From Pseudomonas sp. MWU13-2105 (lineage in GTDB: Bacteria > Pseudomonadota > Gammaproteobacteria > Pseudomonadales > Pseudomonadaceae): 64,000 bases of DNA. The stretch spans positions 310,001-374,000 of the forward strand of contig NZ_JALLIY010000001.1 in the NCBI RefSeq assembly GCF_023242315.1, given 5' to 3'. Positions 9,236 through 21,833 of this stretch are shown here, piece after piece. The translations under genes and the position numbers were made by a program. Within the stretch, counting starts at the first letter, position 1. Each line of letters starts with the position of its first letter. The notes under the pieces are model-generated. The model was not told where the DNA came from, searched no databases, and saw only the letters and a list, made by a program, of their open reading frames with translations.

Positions 9236-10417
9236 TCACCGCTCGATCAGCGCAATGCGCTTGTTGTACCAGTTCATCAGCAGGGAAATGCTGATACTGA
9301 TCGCCAGGTACACGCTCATGGTGATGGCAATGACTTCAATGGCCTGCCCGGTCTGGTTCAACACCGTACCGGCAAACAACGAAACCATTTCCGGGTAACC
9401 GATACCGGCGGCCAGGGACGAGTTCTTCGCCAGGTTCAGGTATTGGCTGGTCAGCGGCGGAATAATCACGCGCAGGGCTTGCGGGATGATCACCTTGCGC
9501 AGGGTCGGACCGTTGCGCAGGCCGAGGGAACGCGCCGCCTCGGTCTGGCCATGGCTGACCGACTTGATACCCGAGCGCACGATCTCGGCGATAAACGCCG
9601 CGGTGTACACCGTCAGGGCCAGGGTCAAGGCCAGCAGTTCAGGGATCAATACCCAGCCGCCGACGAAGTTGAACCCTTGCAGCTGGGGCATTTCCCAGTG
9701 CACGGGGGCGCCGAAGACCAGGGCCGACAACGCCGGGATCACCAGGAACAAGGCCAGGCCGACCCAGAACTTGTGGAACGGCACGCCGGTTTCTTCGAAG
9801 CGCTTGGTCGCCCAGCGGCTCATCAGCACGATCGCCACGATGGCCACCACGACACTGGCCACGAACGGCCAGAATCCGGCGGAAGCAATGGCCGCCGGCA
9901 TGTTCAGGCCACGGCTGCTGACGAAGAACATGTCCCAGAAGTTATGGCTGTTGCGCGGTCCCGGCATGGTCAGGAACACCGCGAAGTACCAGAACAGGAT
10001 CTGCAGCAACGGCGGGATGTTACGGAACACCTCGATATAGACGGTGGCCAGCTTGTTGATCACCCAGTTCGACGACAGTCGCGAGACGCCGATGATGAAA
10101 CCCAGCAGGGTCGCCAGGATGACACCGATCACCGTCACCAGCAGGGTGTTGAGCAGACCGATGACAAACACCCGGGAGTAACTGTCCGATTCGGTGTAGT
10201 CGATCAGGTGCTGGGCGATGCCGAACCCGGCACTGCGCTCAAGAAAGCCGAAACCCGAGGTAATGCCCCGGTGTTGCAGGTTGGTCTGGGTATTGTGAAA
10301 CAGATACCAGCCCAACGAGACCACCGCGACAATCGTGATGATCTGAAATAGCCACGCACGCACTTTGGGGTCGCTGAGACTGAGTCTCTGCTTGGGTGCG
10401 CCGATTTTATTTTGCAT
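9236..10417 (-). CDS. aapQ: General L-amino-acid ABC transporter permease AapQ
   Basis: The 393-residue permease starts MQNKIGAPKQRLSLSDPKVRAWLFQ and has the large insert between its first helices that marks AapQ. Near the C-terminus it has the EAA-loop EAARSLGLRNGPTLRKVIIPQALR. Together with AapM it forms the inner-membrane pore for a broad range of L-amino acids. The start at 10417 is preferred to the one at 10483, which lies only one base from the aapJ stop codon and adds 22 residues without family character. The gap to aapM is 10 bases. Confidence 0.94.
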   Translation of the reverse strand: MQNKIGAPKQRLSLSDPKVRAWLFQIITIVAVVSLGWYLFHNTQTNLQHRGITSGFGFLERSAGFGIAQHLIDYTESDSYSRVFVIGLLNTLLVTVIGVILATLLGFIIGVSRLSSNWVINKLATVYIEVFRNIPPLLQILFWYFAVFLTMPGPRNSHNFWDMFFVSSRGLNMPAAIASAGFWPFVASVVVAIVAIVLMSRWATKRFEETGVPFHKFWVGLALFLVIPALSALVFGAPVHWEMPQLQGFNFVGGWVLIPELLALTLALTVYTAAFIAEIVRSGIKSVSHGQTEAARSLGLRNGPTLRKVIIPQALRVIIPPLTSQYLNLAKNSSLAAGIGYPEMVSLFAGTVLNQTGQAIEVIAITMSVYLAISISISLLMNWYNKRIALIER

Positions 10418-10483
10418 GAAGTGCCCCAGGAAAAACGGAACAAGAACATCGCCCGGCAGTTGGCCTGCCGGGCGATAGGTCAA

Positions 10484-11515
10484 TCAGCGCACAGGAGGTG
10501 CGTATTGAATGCCGCCCTTGGTCCACAGAGCGTTCAGGCCGCGGTCGATTTCCAGCGGAGTGCTCTTGCCGAGGTTCTTCTCGAAGATCTCGCCGTAGTT
10601 ACCCACCTGGGAAACGATCTTGACGACCCAATCCTTCGGCAGTTTCAGATCCTTGCCGTATTCGCCGTCGGCACCCAGCAGACGAGCGACGTCCGGGTTC
10701 TTGGTCGACTTGGCTTCTTCCAGGACGTTTTTCGAAGTGATACCGGCTTCTTCGGTGTTGAGCAGCGCGTAGCCGACCCAACGAACGATCTTGGTCCACT
10801 CTTCGTCGCCGTTACGCACCACCGGGCCCAGAGGCTCCTTGGAGATGGTTTCTGGCAGAACGACGTAGTCTTTCGGCGAAGCCAGCTTGCTGCGCTGGGC
10901 GAACAGCTGGGATTTGTCCGAGGTCAGTACGTCGCAACGACCGGATTCCAGCGACTTGGCGCTTTCGTCGGAAGTGTCGAAGGTGATCGGGGTGTACTTC
11001 AGGCCATTGGCGCGGAAGTAGTCGGACACGTTCAGTTCGGTGGTAGTACCGGCCTGGATACAGATGGTTGCGCCATCCAGTTCCTTGGCACTTTTCACGC
11101 CCAGTTTGGTGTTGGCCAGGAAGCCGACGCCATCGTAGTAGGTGATGAAGCCTGGGAAAATCAGGCCCATGCCGGCGTCACGGGAACTGGTCATGGTGGT
11201 GTTACGCGAAAGGATGTCGATTTCGCCGGACTGCAGCGCGGTGAAGCGCTCCTTGGCGTTCAACTGGCTGAACTTGACCTTGGTCGCGTCGCCGAATACA
11301 GCGGCGGCCACGGCACGGCAGACGTCAGCGTCGATACCGACGATCTTGCCGGAAGCATCAGGCACCGAGAAGCCCGGCAAGCCGTCACTCACGCCACACT
11401 GAACAAAACCCTTCTTCTGTACGGCATCCAGGGTAGCGCCCGCTTGCGCGAAACCGCTGACGCCCAGTACGACGGCTGCAGTCACGACTGCCAGGGTGGA
11501 TTTCAACATCTTCAT
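10484..11515 (-). CDS. aapJ: General L-amino-acid ABC transporter periplasmic binding protein
   Basis: The 343-residue protein starts with a cleavable signal peptide (MKMLKSTLAVVTAAVVLGVSGFAQA) followed by a family 3 solute-binding domain (GFVQCGVSDGLPGFSVPDASGKIVGIDADVCRAVAAAVFGD). At over 340 residues it has the length of AapJ rather than of the ~260-residue HisJ group. It captures amino acids in the periplasm and hands them to AapQM. It is the first gene of the operon, with CTGGAGG as ribosome-binding site. The 66-base gap before aapQ may allow higher expression of the binding protein. Confidence 0.94.
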   Translation of the reverse strand: MKMLKSTLAVVTAAVVLGVSGFAQAGATLDAVQKKGFVQCGVSDGLPGFSVPDASGKIVGIDADVCRAVAAAVFGDATKVKFSQLNAKERFTALQSGEIDILSRNTTMTSSRDAGMGLIFPGFITYYDGVGFLANTKLGVKSAKELDGATICIQAGTTTELNVSDYFRANGLKYTPITFDTSDESAKSLESGRCDVLTSDKSQLFAQRSKLASPKDYVVLPETISKEPLGPVVRNGDEEWTKIVRWVGYALLNTEEAGITSKNVLEEAKSTKNPDVARLLGADGEYGKDLKLPKDWVVKIVSQVGNYGEIFEKNLGKSTPLEIDRGLNALWTKGGIQYAPPVR

Positions 11516-12652
<1,137 letters not shown>

Positions 12653-12728
12653 TCGCGGTAACGCACTACGCCGCGCCCGATTCTTGCATTACACTGGCCG
12701 GCGTACATTCCTTAACCAAATTAACGAG

Positions 12729-14207
12729 ATGACCGTGCTCAAAGCACTCAAAAAAATATTCGGTAAAAGCGAGGCTGAGCAGCTCGCACCAGGCTCCAGC
12801 GCCCCTGTTCCAAGCTCCGAGAGCCGCCATCCCGGCCAGGCAGCGGACCGCGCCGAGCCTGCCGCCAAACCGAAAGCCCCGGCCGCCATCCCGGCAGAGC
12901 CAGTAGCGACGGTTGAAACGCCACGCACAGAACAGCCGAAAGCCGCACCACCGCGTCGTGAACGAGCGCCGAAGCCGCCCGTCAAGCCGTGGAAGCTCGA
13001 AGACTTCGTCGTCGAACCGCAGGAAGGCAAGACCCGCTTCCACGACTTCAAGCTGGCGCCCGAACTGATGCACGCCATCCAGGACCTCGGTTTTCCTTAC
13101 TGCACGCCGATCCAGGCGCAGGTCCTGGGCTTTACCCTGGCCGGCAAGGACGCCATCGGTCGCGCCCAGACCGGCACCGGCAAGACCGCCGCCTTCCTGA
13201 TCTCGATCATCACCCAGCTGTTGCAGACCCCACCACCGAAAGAGCGCTACATGGGCGAACCGCGGGCGCTGATCATCGCGCCGACCCGCGAGCTGGTGGT
13301 GCAGATCGCCAAGGACGCCGCCGACCTGACCAAATACACCGGCCTCAACGTCATGCAATTCGTCGGTGGCATGGACTTCGACAAGCAGCTCAAGCTGCTC
13401 GAAGCCCGGCACTGCGACATCCTGGTCGCCACCCCGGGTCGCCTGCTGGACTTCAACCAGCGCGGTGAAGTGCACCTGGACATGGTCGAAGTGATGGTCC
13501 TGGACGAAGCCGACCGCATGCTCGACATGGGCTTTATCCCGCAGGTCCGGCAGATCATCCGCCAGACCCCGCCCAAGAACGAACGCCAGACCCTGCTGTT
13601 CTCGGCCACCTTCACCGAAGACGTGATGAACCTGGCCAAGCAATGGACCACCGATCCGTCGATCGTCGAGATCGAAGCGCTGAGCCCGGCCAACGCCAAC
13701 GTCGAACAGCACGTCTACGCCGTCGCCGGCGCCGACAAGTACAAGCTGCTCTACAACCTGGTCACCGACAATGGCTGGGAGCGGGTGATGGTCTTCGCCA
13801 ACCGCAAGGATGAAGTGCGGCGGATCGAGGAACGCCTGGTGCGCGACGGCGTCAACGCCGCGCAATTGTCCGGTGATGTGCCGCAACACAAGCGCATCAA
13901 GACCCTGGAAGGTTTCCGCGAGGGCAAGATCCGCGTGCTGGTGGCTACCGACGTGGCCGGGCGCGGGATTCATATCGACGGCATCAGCCACGTGATCAAC
14001 TTCACCCTGCCGGAAGTGCCGGACGATTACGTCCACCGTATCGGCCGGACCGGACGGGCGGGTGCCGACGGCGTGTCCATCAGCTTCGCCGGCGAAGACG
14101 ACTCCTACCAGTTGCCGGCGATCGAAACCCTGCTCGGGCACAAGATCAGCTGCGAAATGCCGCCTGCCGAGTTGTTGCGCCCGGTGGTACGCCAGCGTCC
14201 GGCCTGA
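12729..14207 (+). CDS. rhlB: ATP-dependent RNA helicase RhlB
   Basis: The 492-residue DEAD-box helicase has a low-complexity, Pro/Ala-rich N-terminal extension of about 95 residues, then the Q motif ([10 protein letters not shown]), motif I AQTGTGKT, Ia PTRELV, II DEAD, III SAT, and [10 protein letters not shown]. The long N-terminal tail is typical of Pseudomonas RhlB, which unwinds RNA and in many gammaproteobacteria works with RNase E in the degradosome. I took ATG 12729 ([13 protein letters not shown]); the upstream in-frame codons at 12615 overlap the esterase gene. A terminator follows. Confidence 0.93.
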   Translation: MTVLKALKKIFGKSEAEQLAPGSSAPVPSSESRHPGQAADRAEPAAKPKAPAAIPAEPVATVETPRTEQPKAAPPRRERAPKPPVKPWKLEDFVVEPQEGKTRFHDFKLAPELMHAIQDLGFPYCTPIQAQVLGFTLAGKDAIGRAQTGTGKTAAFLISIITQLLQTPPPKERYMGEPRALIIAPTRELVVQIAKDAADLTKYTGLNVMQFVGGMDFDKQLKLLEARHCDILVATPGRLLDFNQRGEVHLDMVEVMVLDEADRMLDMGFIPQVRQIIRQTPPKNERQTLLFSATFTEDVMNLAKQWTTDPSIVEIEALSPANANVEQHVYAVAGADKYKLLYNLVTDNGWERVMVFANRKDEVRRIEERLVRDGVNAAQLSGDVPQHKRIKTLEGFREGKIRVLVATDVAGRGIHIDGISHVINFTLPEVPDDYVHRIGRTGRAGADGVSISFAGEDDSYQLPAIETLLGHKISCEMPPAELLRPVVRQRPA

Positions 14208-14239
14208 CCAGCCAAGCCGAAAGGCACGCCGCACGACAA

Positions 14240-14271
14240 AACGTCGCCCGACACCCGGCGGCGTTTTTTTT
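14240..14271 (+). terminator. Terminator after rhlB
   Basis: AACGTCGCC pairs with GGCGGCGTT (one G-T pair) and runs into eight T residues, 33 bases after the rhlB stop. Confidence 0.75.
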
Positions 14272-14291
14272 CGCCCGGTGATTGCTGAAAT

Positions 14292-14323
14292 AAACTAAAA
14301 GTCCATAATGGACAAATTAGTTT
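14292..14323. promoter_or_regulatory. Candidate DauR operator in front of dauB
   Basis: The core GTCCAT-A-ATGGAC (14301-14313) is a perfect 13-base dyad. It is nested inside a second pair of arms, AAACTAA (left) and TTAGTTT (right). It lies 36 bases before the dauB start. The same GTCCA-N3-TGGAC core, again with outer arms, occurs before the cationic amino-acid binding protein gene at 18412-18424. A shared regulator, most likely DauR, is inferred. Confidence 0.55.
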
Positions 14324-14349
14324 AATTACAATCATTCGGGAGCCTCCCC

Positions 14350-16510
<2,161 letters not shown>

Positions 16511-16674
16511 CGACTGGCGCTGATTGCGGCACACTCTTTAGTACGCCCGTACCTGGGCATCACCCTTTCGCACCTGCTGATCGGGCCTGCCTCTTGCAAG
16601 GCGACCCGATCATCGCACCAGCTGTTTTCCTTTGGCCCCCTCCCAAAGACGCTGAAGTTGCCTGGAGAACCACC

Positions 16675-17304
16675 ATGACAGCCAGACAGGCCCCCGCCCT
16701 GGATAACTTCCGGGCGATTGCCGATGCCATCGCCACCCTGTTCTTTCCCCATGCGGAAGTGGTGCTGCACGACCTGCGCACGCAGCGGATCGACTACATC
16801 GCCAACAACATCTCCAAACGCGAGATCGGCGACGACGCAGCACTGGAGGACATGCTCGAGGAAGGTATCAACGAGCGCAATATCGGCCCTTACGAGAAAC
16901 TCAACTGGGACGGCCAGAAGATTCGCAGTGTCAGCACCGTGCTGCATGACACCCAGGGCTGCCCCTTGGCGGTGCTGTGCATCAACCTGAATATTTCCCT
17001 GTTCGAAAGCGCCAGGGCGGCGCTGGACCTGTTCCTCTCACCGAACAAACTGATCCCGCAGCCCGATGCGCTGTTCCGCGATGACTGGCAGGAGCGGATC
17101 AACACCTTCCTGCACAACTGGCTGCGCCAGCGGCAGTTGGGACTGAACCTGCTGACCCGCGACCACAAGCGCGAGCTGGTATTGGCGTTGCACGCCGAGG
17201 GCGCATTCAAAGGCAAGAGCGCGGCCAACTATGTGGCCAATGTGCTGAATATGGGACGGGCGACGGTGTACAAGCACCTGAAGGAGTTGAAGGCGGAGGT
17301 TTGA
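16675..17304 (+). CDS. dauR: Transcriptional regulator DauR (YheO/PAS-like with HTH)
   Basis: The 209-residue protein combines an N-terminal YheO-like PAS domain (FFPHAEVVLHDLRTQRIDYIANNISKREIGDDA) with a C-terminal helix-turn-helix (GAFKGKSAANYVANVLNMGRATVYKHLKELKAEV). DauR is the D-arginine/D-lysine-responsive repressor of dauBAR in P. aeruginosa. The start at 16675 is preferred to 16507, because the upstream 56 residues are not protein-like. Its 164-base distance from dauA suggests it may have its own promoter as well. Confidence 0.9.
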   Translation: MTARQAPALDNFRAIADAIATLFFPHAEVVLHDLRTQRIDYIANNISKREIGDDAALEDMLEEGINERNIGPYEKLNWDGQKIRSVSTVLHDTQGCPLAVLCINLNISLFESARAALDLFLSPNKLIPQPDALFRDDWQERINTFLHNWLRQRQLGLNLLTRDHKRELVLALHAEGAFKGKSAANYVANVLNMGRATVYKHLKELKAEV

Positions 17305-17381
17305 GGGCAACCCCATCGCCCGGTTTGTAGAGATCTTGCCCAATATCAGTCAATACAAGAAGGCCTGGAGCCGGGTGCGGT

Positions 17382-17519
17382 TTTGTGGCGAGCGGGCTTG
17401 CCCGCGTTCGGCTGCGCAGCAGTCGCAAAACCTGTGACTGCGTTTTATCTGACACGATGAAGTCGCTGACTTCAGGGGCGCTTCGCGCCCCAACGCGGGC
17501 AAGCCCGCTCGCCACAAAT
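17382..17519. repeat. Facing REP pair
   Basis: Two near-perfect inverted copies of TTTGTGGCGAGCGGGCTTGC flank a ~85-base centre, forming a REPIN-like element in the gap between the convergent dauR and binding-protein genes. Confidence 0.85.
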
Positions 17520-17553
17520 TTCGGCCAGGCCGAAGACATCAGTGCTCCAACCA

Positions 17554-18330
17554 TCAGTCGCCGTAGATATCCGTCTTGAAGTACTTGCCCTCGATCTTCT
17601 GGTACTCGCCGCTGGCGCGCAGCCCGTCGATGGCCTTGTTCAGCTTGCTCACCAGCTCGCTGTTACCTTTGCGCACCGCGATCCCGGCGCCCTCGCCCAC
17701 ATACTTCGGATCTTTCAACTCCGGCCCGACAAAGGCGTAACCGGCACCACGCGGCATCGAGAGGAAATCATCCAGCGGGATGGTGTCGGCAAAGATCGCA
17801 TCCAGGCGCCCGGATGCCAGGTCCATGTAGATTTCTTCGTTGTTGCTGTAGCGCATCACCTTGATGCCCAGCGGCTCGAAGACTTCCGTGGCGTAACGGT
17901 CGGTGGTAGTGGAACGCTGCACACCGACGGTCTTGCCCTTGAGGCTGGCGTACTGGTCATCCACCACCGCGCCCTTCTTCATGACCAGGCGCGAGGAGGT
18001 GAAGTAGTACTTGTGGGTGAAATCCACCGACTTCTTGCGCTCGTCGGTGATGGTCATGGACGACAGCGCCGCGTCGATTTTCTTGACCTTCAAGGCCGGG
18101 ATCAGGCCATCGAACTCGCCCTCGATCCACTCGCACTTGACCTTCATCTGTGCGCACAGGGCGTTGCCGATGTCGTAGTCGAAGCCGACGATGGTGCCTT
18201 CGGCGGTTTTCGAAGCAAAGGGCGGGTAAGCCGCCTCGATGCCGATACGCAAGGTGGGCTCGGCGGCAAACGCAGTACTGCCGGCCAGCAGGCTCAAGGC
18301 CAGACCGCCGATCAGGGTGAACTTCTTCAT
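17554..18330 (-). CDS. Cationic amino-acid (Lys/Arg/Orn type) periplasmic binding protein
   Basis: The 258-residue protein has a signal peptide ([22 protein letters not shown]) and a family 3 binding domain: [33 protein letters not shown], with the LAO/HisJ pattern [18 protein letters not shown]. It probably feeds lysine, arginine or ornithine, possibly including D-forms, to an ABC permease encoded elsewhere. It lies convergent to dauR, and its promoter shares a dyad with dauB. This supports a role as the uptake partner of the dauBAR pathway. Confidence 0.88.
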   Translation of the reverse strand: MKKFTLIGGLALSLLAGSTAFAAEPTLRIGIEAAYPPFASKTAEGTIVGFDYDIGNALCAQMKVKCEWIEGEFDGLIPALKVKKIDAALSSMTITDERKKSVDFTHKYYFTSSRLVMKKGAVVDDQYASLKGKTVGVQRSTTTDRYATEVFEPLGIKVMRYSNNEEIYMDLASGRLDAIFADTIPLDDFLSMPRGAGYAFVGPELKDPKYVGEGAGIAVRKGNSELVSKLNKAIDGLRASGEYQKIEGKYFKTDIYGD

Positions 18331-18399
18331 GCTGGAACTCCCGCTCTTTTATTTGAGGTGTTGTGGCAAGACAGTAGGAAAGAAGACGACAAAGCTATT

Positions 18400-18438
18400 T
18401 TGTACTTATTTGTCCATATTGGACTTGCAAGTACAAAT
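18400..18438. promoter_or_regulatory. Candidate DauR operator in front of the binding-protein gene
   Basis: GTCCA-TAT-TGGAC (18412-18424) is a perfect dyad inside a second inverted pair, TTTGTACTT and AAGTACAAA. The layout is the same as at dauB (14292-14323). The core sits about 80 bases upstream of the binding-protein start codon. Confidence 0.55.
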
Positions 18439-18547
18439 CGTCAACGGGTAGATGCCTGCACCCTGTCAGAAAGCCATGCACCGATGAATGTTTGAAGATG
18501 AGACGGCTTGCAGGCAATGAGGCCCGCCAGTCTTGCAGCACCCGCAC

Positions 18548-18651
18548 CGCCGCCATCGCTGGCAAGCCTGGCTCCTACAGGATACGGGCGCAGACAAAAT
18601 CTCTGTTCGACTCCGGACTCATGTGGGGGCAGGCTTGCCAGCGATGGCGGC
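18548..18651. repeat. Facing REP pair
   Basis: GCCGCCATCGCTGGCAAGCC and its inverse face each other across a 40-base centre, in the 353-base gap between the binding-protein gene and moaE. Apart from this repeat and the dyad at 18400, I see nothing else in the gap. Confidence 0.8.
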
Positions 18652-18683
18652 CTGGAGCCTGACGTAGATAAAGCGGCAAACCG

Positions 18684-19133
18684 TTATTTCCAGCGTTCCG
18701 CCGCCGCCTGGTCGCTGGCACGACCCTCGACCCAGTGCGGGCCTTCGGCGGTGTTTTCCTTTTTCCAGAACGGGGCCTGGGTCTTCAGGTAGTCCATGAC
18801 GAAATTGCAAGCGTCGAACGCAGCCTGACGATGGCCGCTGGTCACCCCGACAAACACGATGGGCTCGCCCGGTTCCAGGGCGCCGACCCGGTGCAGCACC
18901 TCCAGCCCGAGCAACGGCCAGCGCTCCCGGGCCTGCGCCACGATCTTGCCCAGGGCCTTTTCGGTCATCCCCGGATAATGCTCAAGGAACATCCCGGCCA
19001 CTTCACGTCCGTCGTTGAAATCGCGGACGTAGCCGACAAAACTCACCACCGCGCCGATTCCCAGGTTGGCGGCGTGCAAGGCATTCACCTCGGCCCCCGG
19101 GTCGAACGCCTGCACCTGCACGCGAATCGCCAT
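18684..19133 (-). CDS. moaE: Molybdopterin synthase catalytic subunit MoaE
   Basis: The 149-residue protein shows the MoaE landmarks: GAVVSFVGYVRDFN near residue 30, FLEHYPGM, the HRVGALEPGEPIVFVGVTSGHRQAAF core, and the catalytic lysines in the YLKTQAPFWKKE motif. MoaE transfers sulfur from MoaD thiocarboxylate to precursor Z to make molybdopterin. It is the last gene of moaC-moaD-moaE, one base after moaD. Confidence 0.95.
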   Translation of the reverse strand: MAIRVQVQAFDPGAEVNALHAANLGIGAVVSFVGYVRDFNDGREVAGMFLEHYPGMTEKALGKIVAQARERWPLLGLEVLHRVGALEPGEPIVFVGVTSGHRQAAFDACNFVMDYLKTQAPFWKKENTAEGPHWVEGRASDQAAAERWK

Positions 19134-19134
19134 C

Positions 19135-19377
19135 TCAGCCTCCGGTCACCGTGGGGAAAAAGGCCACTTCGTCGCCGTCGGCCAGTGGCTCGCTCAGTGA
19201 ACAGAGGTCCTCGTTACGGGCACACATCAGGTTCTGCTCGGCGAGAACCTCCATCCCCTCGCGCAACAACAGTAACCGGCGGACAGCATCGACGCTGGCG
19301 AAATCCCCCTCCAGCGCCAGCTCGTCCACCCCGAGCGCCTCGCGGTAGCGGGCAAAGAACTTCACCAGGATCTTCAT
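19135..19377 (-). CDS. moaD: Molybdopterin synthase sulfur carrier subunit MoaD
   Basis: The 80-residue ubiquitin-like protein starts [16 protein letters not shown] and ends FFPTVTGG, with the terminal Gly-Gly that is thiocarboxylated and inserts into MoaE. The ATG overlaps the last bases of moaC by four (ATGA type), indicating translational coupling. The longer frame to 19470 lies inside moaC and is not used. Confidence 0.94.
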   Translation of the reverse strand: MKILVKFFARYREALGVDELALEGDFASVDAVRRLLLLREGMEVLAEQNLMCARNEDLCSLSEPLADGDEVAFFPTVTGG

Positions 19378-19847
19378 GGCGCATCCGCCAGGTAGTGCCC
19401 GCTCTTGCCACCGAGCTTTTCCAGCAAGCAGACGTTTTCGATGATCATGCCGCGATCCACCGCCTTGCACATGTCATAGATGGTCAGCGCCGCAACACTG
19501 GCGGCGGTCAGCGCTTCCATCTCCACGCCGGTCTGCCCGGACAGCTTGCAGCGCGCGACGATGCGCACGGCATCCTCGCCGTCAGCGCTCAGTTCGACCT
19601 TGATACTGGTGAGCATCAGCGGATGGCACAAGGGGATCAGGTCGGAGGTTTTCTTCGCCGCCTGGATACCGGCGATCCGCGCCACGGCGAACACATCGCC
19701 CTTGGGATGGCCACCGCTGACGATCATTTGCAGGGTCGCGGGCAGCATGCGCACGCGGGCCTGGGCCACGGCCTCGCGGAAGGTCACGGCCTTGTCGGTG
19801 ACGTCGACCATATTGGCGCGACCTTGGGAATCGAGATGAGTCAGCAC
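19374..19847 (-). CDS. moaC: Cyclic pyranopterin monophosphate synthase MoaC
   Basis: The 157-residue enzyme has the typical MoaC motifs: [37 protein letters not shown] and the [11 protein letters not shown] helix. With MoaA it converts GTP to cyclic pyranopterin monophosphate, the first step of molybdenum cofactor synthesis. It is the first gene of the moaCDE operon. moaA and moaB are not in this window. Confidence 0.95.
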   Translation of the reverse strand: MLTHLDSQGRANMVDVTDKAVTFREAVAQARVRMLPATLQMIVSGGHPKGDVFAVARIAGIQAAKKTSDLIPLCHPLMLTSIKVELSADGEDAVRIVARCKLSGQTGVEMEALTAASVAALTIYDMCKAVDRGMIIENVCLLEKLGGKSGHYLADAP

Positions 19848-19937
19848 AGCGATACTCCTGATCAGGAACGTCGATTGTAAACCCGCGGGTCAGTTTTACG
19901 CGACCATCGCAAAATGTGTGGCGGCACGCGGATTTAA

Positions 19938-20024
19938 TGTGGGGACTGGCTTGCCGGCGATGGCGTCCGGATAGGCAATGCCAGACTCAAGGGCTCCATC
20001 GCTGGCAAGCCAACTCCTACAGGG
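19938..20024. repeat. Facing REP pair
   Basis: ACTGGCTTGCCGGCGATGGC and an imperfect inverse (CCATCGCTGGCAAGCCAACTC) lie between moaC and the PhoH gene. Confidence 0.75.
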
Positions 20025-20055
20025 ATCGTGGCAACCACGATATTGGGGGGCGACA

Positions 20056-20084
20056 TAAAAAAGGCGGCCGCCTGGCCGCCCTTG
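20056..20084 (-). terminator. Terminator of the PhoH-family gene
   Basis: On the minus strand GGCGGCC pairs with GGCCGCC and runs into six T residues, 13 bases after the stop codon at 20097. Confidence 0.75.
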
Positions 20085-20096
20085 GTGTGGATGGGA

Positions 20097-21491
20097 TTAC
20101 AGGTGGGATTCGGCGTATTCGGCCAAGATCGAACGCGGCACGCCCTGCAGCGTGATGTGCACGCCGTTCGGGAAGTCCTTGAAGCGTTCGGTCAGGTAGG
20201 TCAGCCCGGAGCTGGTCGCGGACAGGTAAGGGGTGTCGATCTGCGCCAGGTTACCCAGGCACACCACTTTGGAACCGGCACCGGCACGGGTGATGATGGT
20301 TTTCATCTGGTGCGGCGTCAGGTTCTGGCACTCATCGATCAGGATCAGGCTCTGCTGGAAGCTGCGCCCACGGATGTAGTTCAGCGATTTGAACTGCAAC
20401 GGCACCTTGCTGAGGATGTAGTCGACGCTGCCATGGGTGCTTTCATCATCCATGTGCAAGGCTTCGAGGTTGTCGGTGATCGCCCCCAGCCAAGGCTCCA
20501 TCTTCTCCGCCTCGGTGCCGGGCAGAAAGCCGATCTCCTGGTCCAGCCCCTGCACGCTGCGGGTCGCGATAATGCGCCGGTAGCGCTTGCTGACCATGGT
20601 CTGTTCGATGGCGGCGGCCAGGGCCAGGATGGTCTTCCCGGAACCGGCAGCGCCGGTCAGATTGACCAGGTGGATATCCGGATCGAGCAAGGCGAACAGC
20701 GCCAGGCTCTGGTAGACGTCACGCGGTTTCAGGCCCCAGGCCTCCTGGTGCAACAGGGGTTCCTGATGCAGATCGAGAATCACCAGCACATCGGCGCGGA
20801 TTTCCTTGACCCAGCCGACAAAGCCCTGTTCGTCGATGATGAATTCGTTGACGTGCACCGCCGGCAGGTTGTCGGTCAGTTGCACCTGGTGCCAGGTGCG
20901 ACCATGGTCCTGGCGGGTCTCGACCTTGCTGACACGATCCCAGAACGAGCCTTTGACGTCGTGATAACCGTTGGGCAGCAAGGACACGTCGTCGACCAAC
21001 TGGTCGGTGCTGTAGTCCTCCGCCGCGATCCCGCAGGCGCGCGCCTTGAGGCGCATGTTGATGTCCTTGGTCACCAGGACCACCCGCAGGTCCTTTTCCC
21101 GCGCGTGCAGATCGATCAACTGATTGATGATGATGTTGTCGTTCAGGTGTTCGGGCAGCACCAGGTTCGGTTCGCTGCGCTTGCTCATCAGGATCGACAG
21201 CAGGCCCTTGGGACCGCTCTTGCCACGCTGGATCGGTACGCCCAGCTCGACGTCCTCGGGACTGGCGTCGCCCAGGGTCTTGTCGATCAGACGGATCGCC
21301 TGCCGGCATTCGGCGGCGACACTGTGATGCCCGCCCTTGAGCTTGTCGAGCTCCTCAAGCACGGTCATCGGGATGGCGACATGGTGTTCTTCGAAGTTGA
21401 GTAACGCGTTTGGATCGTGGATCAGTACGTTGGTATCGAGCACGTAAAGGATTGGCTGGTTGGAAGAAGGAGTGCGTCCGTGATCATCCAT
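20097..21491 (-). CDS. PIN-PhoH family ATPase/ribonuclease (YlaK/PhoH2 type)
   Basis: The 464-residue protein fuses an N-terminal PIN nuclease domain (YVLDTNVLIHDPNALLNF at residue 15, acidic residues in LVTKDINMRLKA) to a C-terminal PhoH ATPase domain with Walker A GAAGSGKT and Walker B LILIDECQN. PIN-PhoH proteins are reported to act as RNA-unwinding, sequence-selective ribonucleases. This one stands alone, ending in its own terminator. No associated antitoxin-like small gene is visible upstream, so it may be a housekeeping enzyme rather than part of a module. Confidence 0.9.
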   Translation of the reverse strand: MDDHGRTPSSNQPILYVLDTNVLIHDPNALLNFEEHHVAIPMTVLEELDKLKGGHHSVAAECRQAIRLIDKTLGDASPEDVELGVPIQRGKSGPKGLLSILMSKRSEPNLVLPEHLNDNIIINQLIDLHAREKDLRVVLVTKDINMRLKARACGIAAEDYSTDQLVDDVSLLPNGYHDVKGSFWDRVSKVETRQDHGRTWHQVQLTDNLPAVHVNEFIIDEQGFVGWVKEIRADVLVILDLHQEPLLHQEAWGLKPRDVYQSLALFALLDPDIHLVNLTGAAGSGKTILALAAAIEQTMVSKRYRRIIATRSVQGLDQEIGFLPGTEAEKMEPWLGAITDNLEALHMDDESTHGSVDYILSKVPLQFKSLNYIRGRSFQQSLILIDECQNLTPHQMKTIITRAGAGSKVVCLGNLAQIDTPYLSATSSGLTYLTERFKDFPNGVHITLQGVPRSILAEYAESHL

Positions 21492-21833
21492 ACTCGGTCA
21501 CCTTTGTGGGAGCCAGTCGACGCAATACCTTGACGGTGCCGCGCCTCGAAGTGACCGCCGAATTCGCCTGTGAAGGGGCAGGCGTTCTGTGCACAAGTAG
21601 GGTCTTGTAAGACGCCACCTGTGTCGCAGGTTTCGGCGGTCTGACTCCGTAATACCGCAAAAGACATGACAGGAAAAAGCACTTTGACGTTTTTTTGAAG
21701 TTTATTTTTCAAGCTGACGAATAGCCCTTGGCGAGGCGCCCGCACACCGTTACAGTCGGAAGTCTGCCTGCATCGAAATCATCCGCTGATTTTCCCCCGG
21801 CCCAACAAATACGGGCACTTGGTTTTTTCCCTC
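21492..21833. other. Intergenic region without a gene
   Basis: In these 342 bases I see no conserved gene. There is a T-rich patch at 21685-21720 with a small A/T hairpin (TTGAA / TTCAA type) that could be the end of an untracked transcript, but no matching promoter or stem of good quality was found. Confidence 0.3.

Noticed and set aside
17382..17519. Inverted repeats that could be mistaken for IS ends or a CRISPR unit
   Set aside because: There is no transposase, no target duplication and no regular spacer; the same unit types recur singly or in facing pairs across the window, which is the behaviour of REP sequences.
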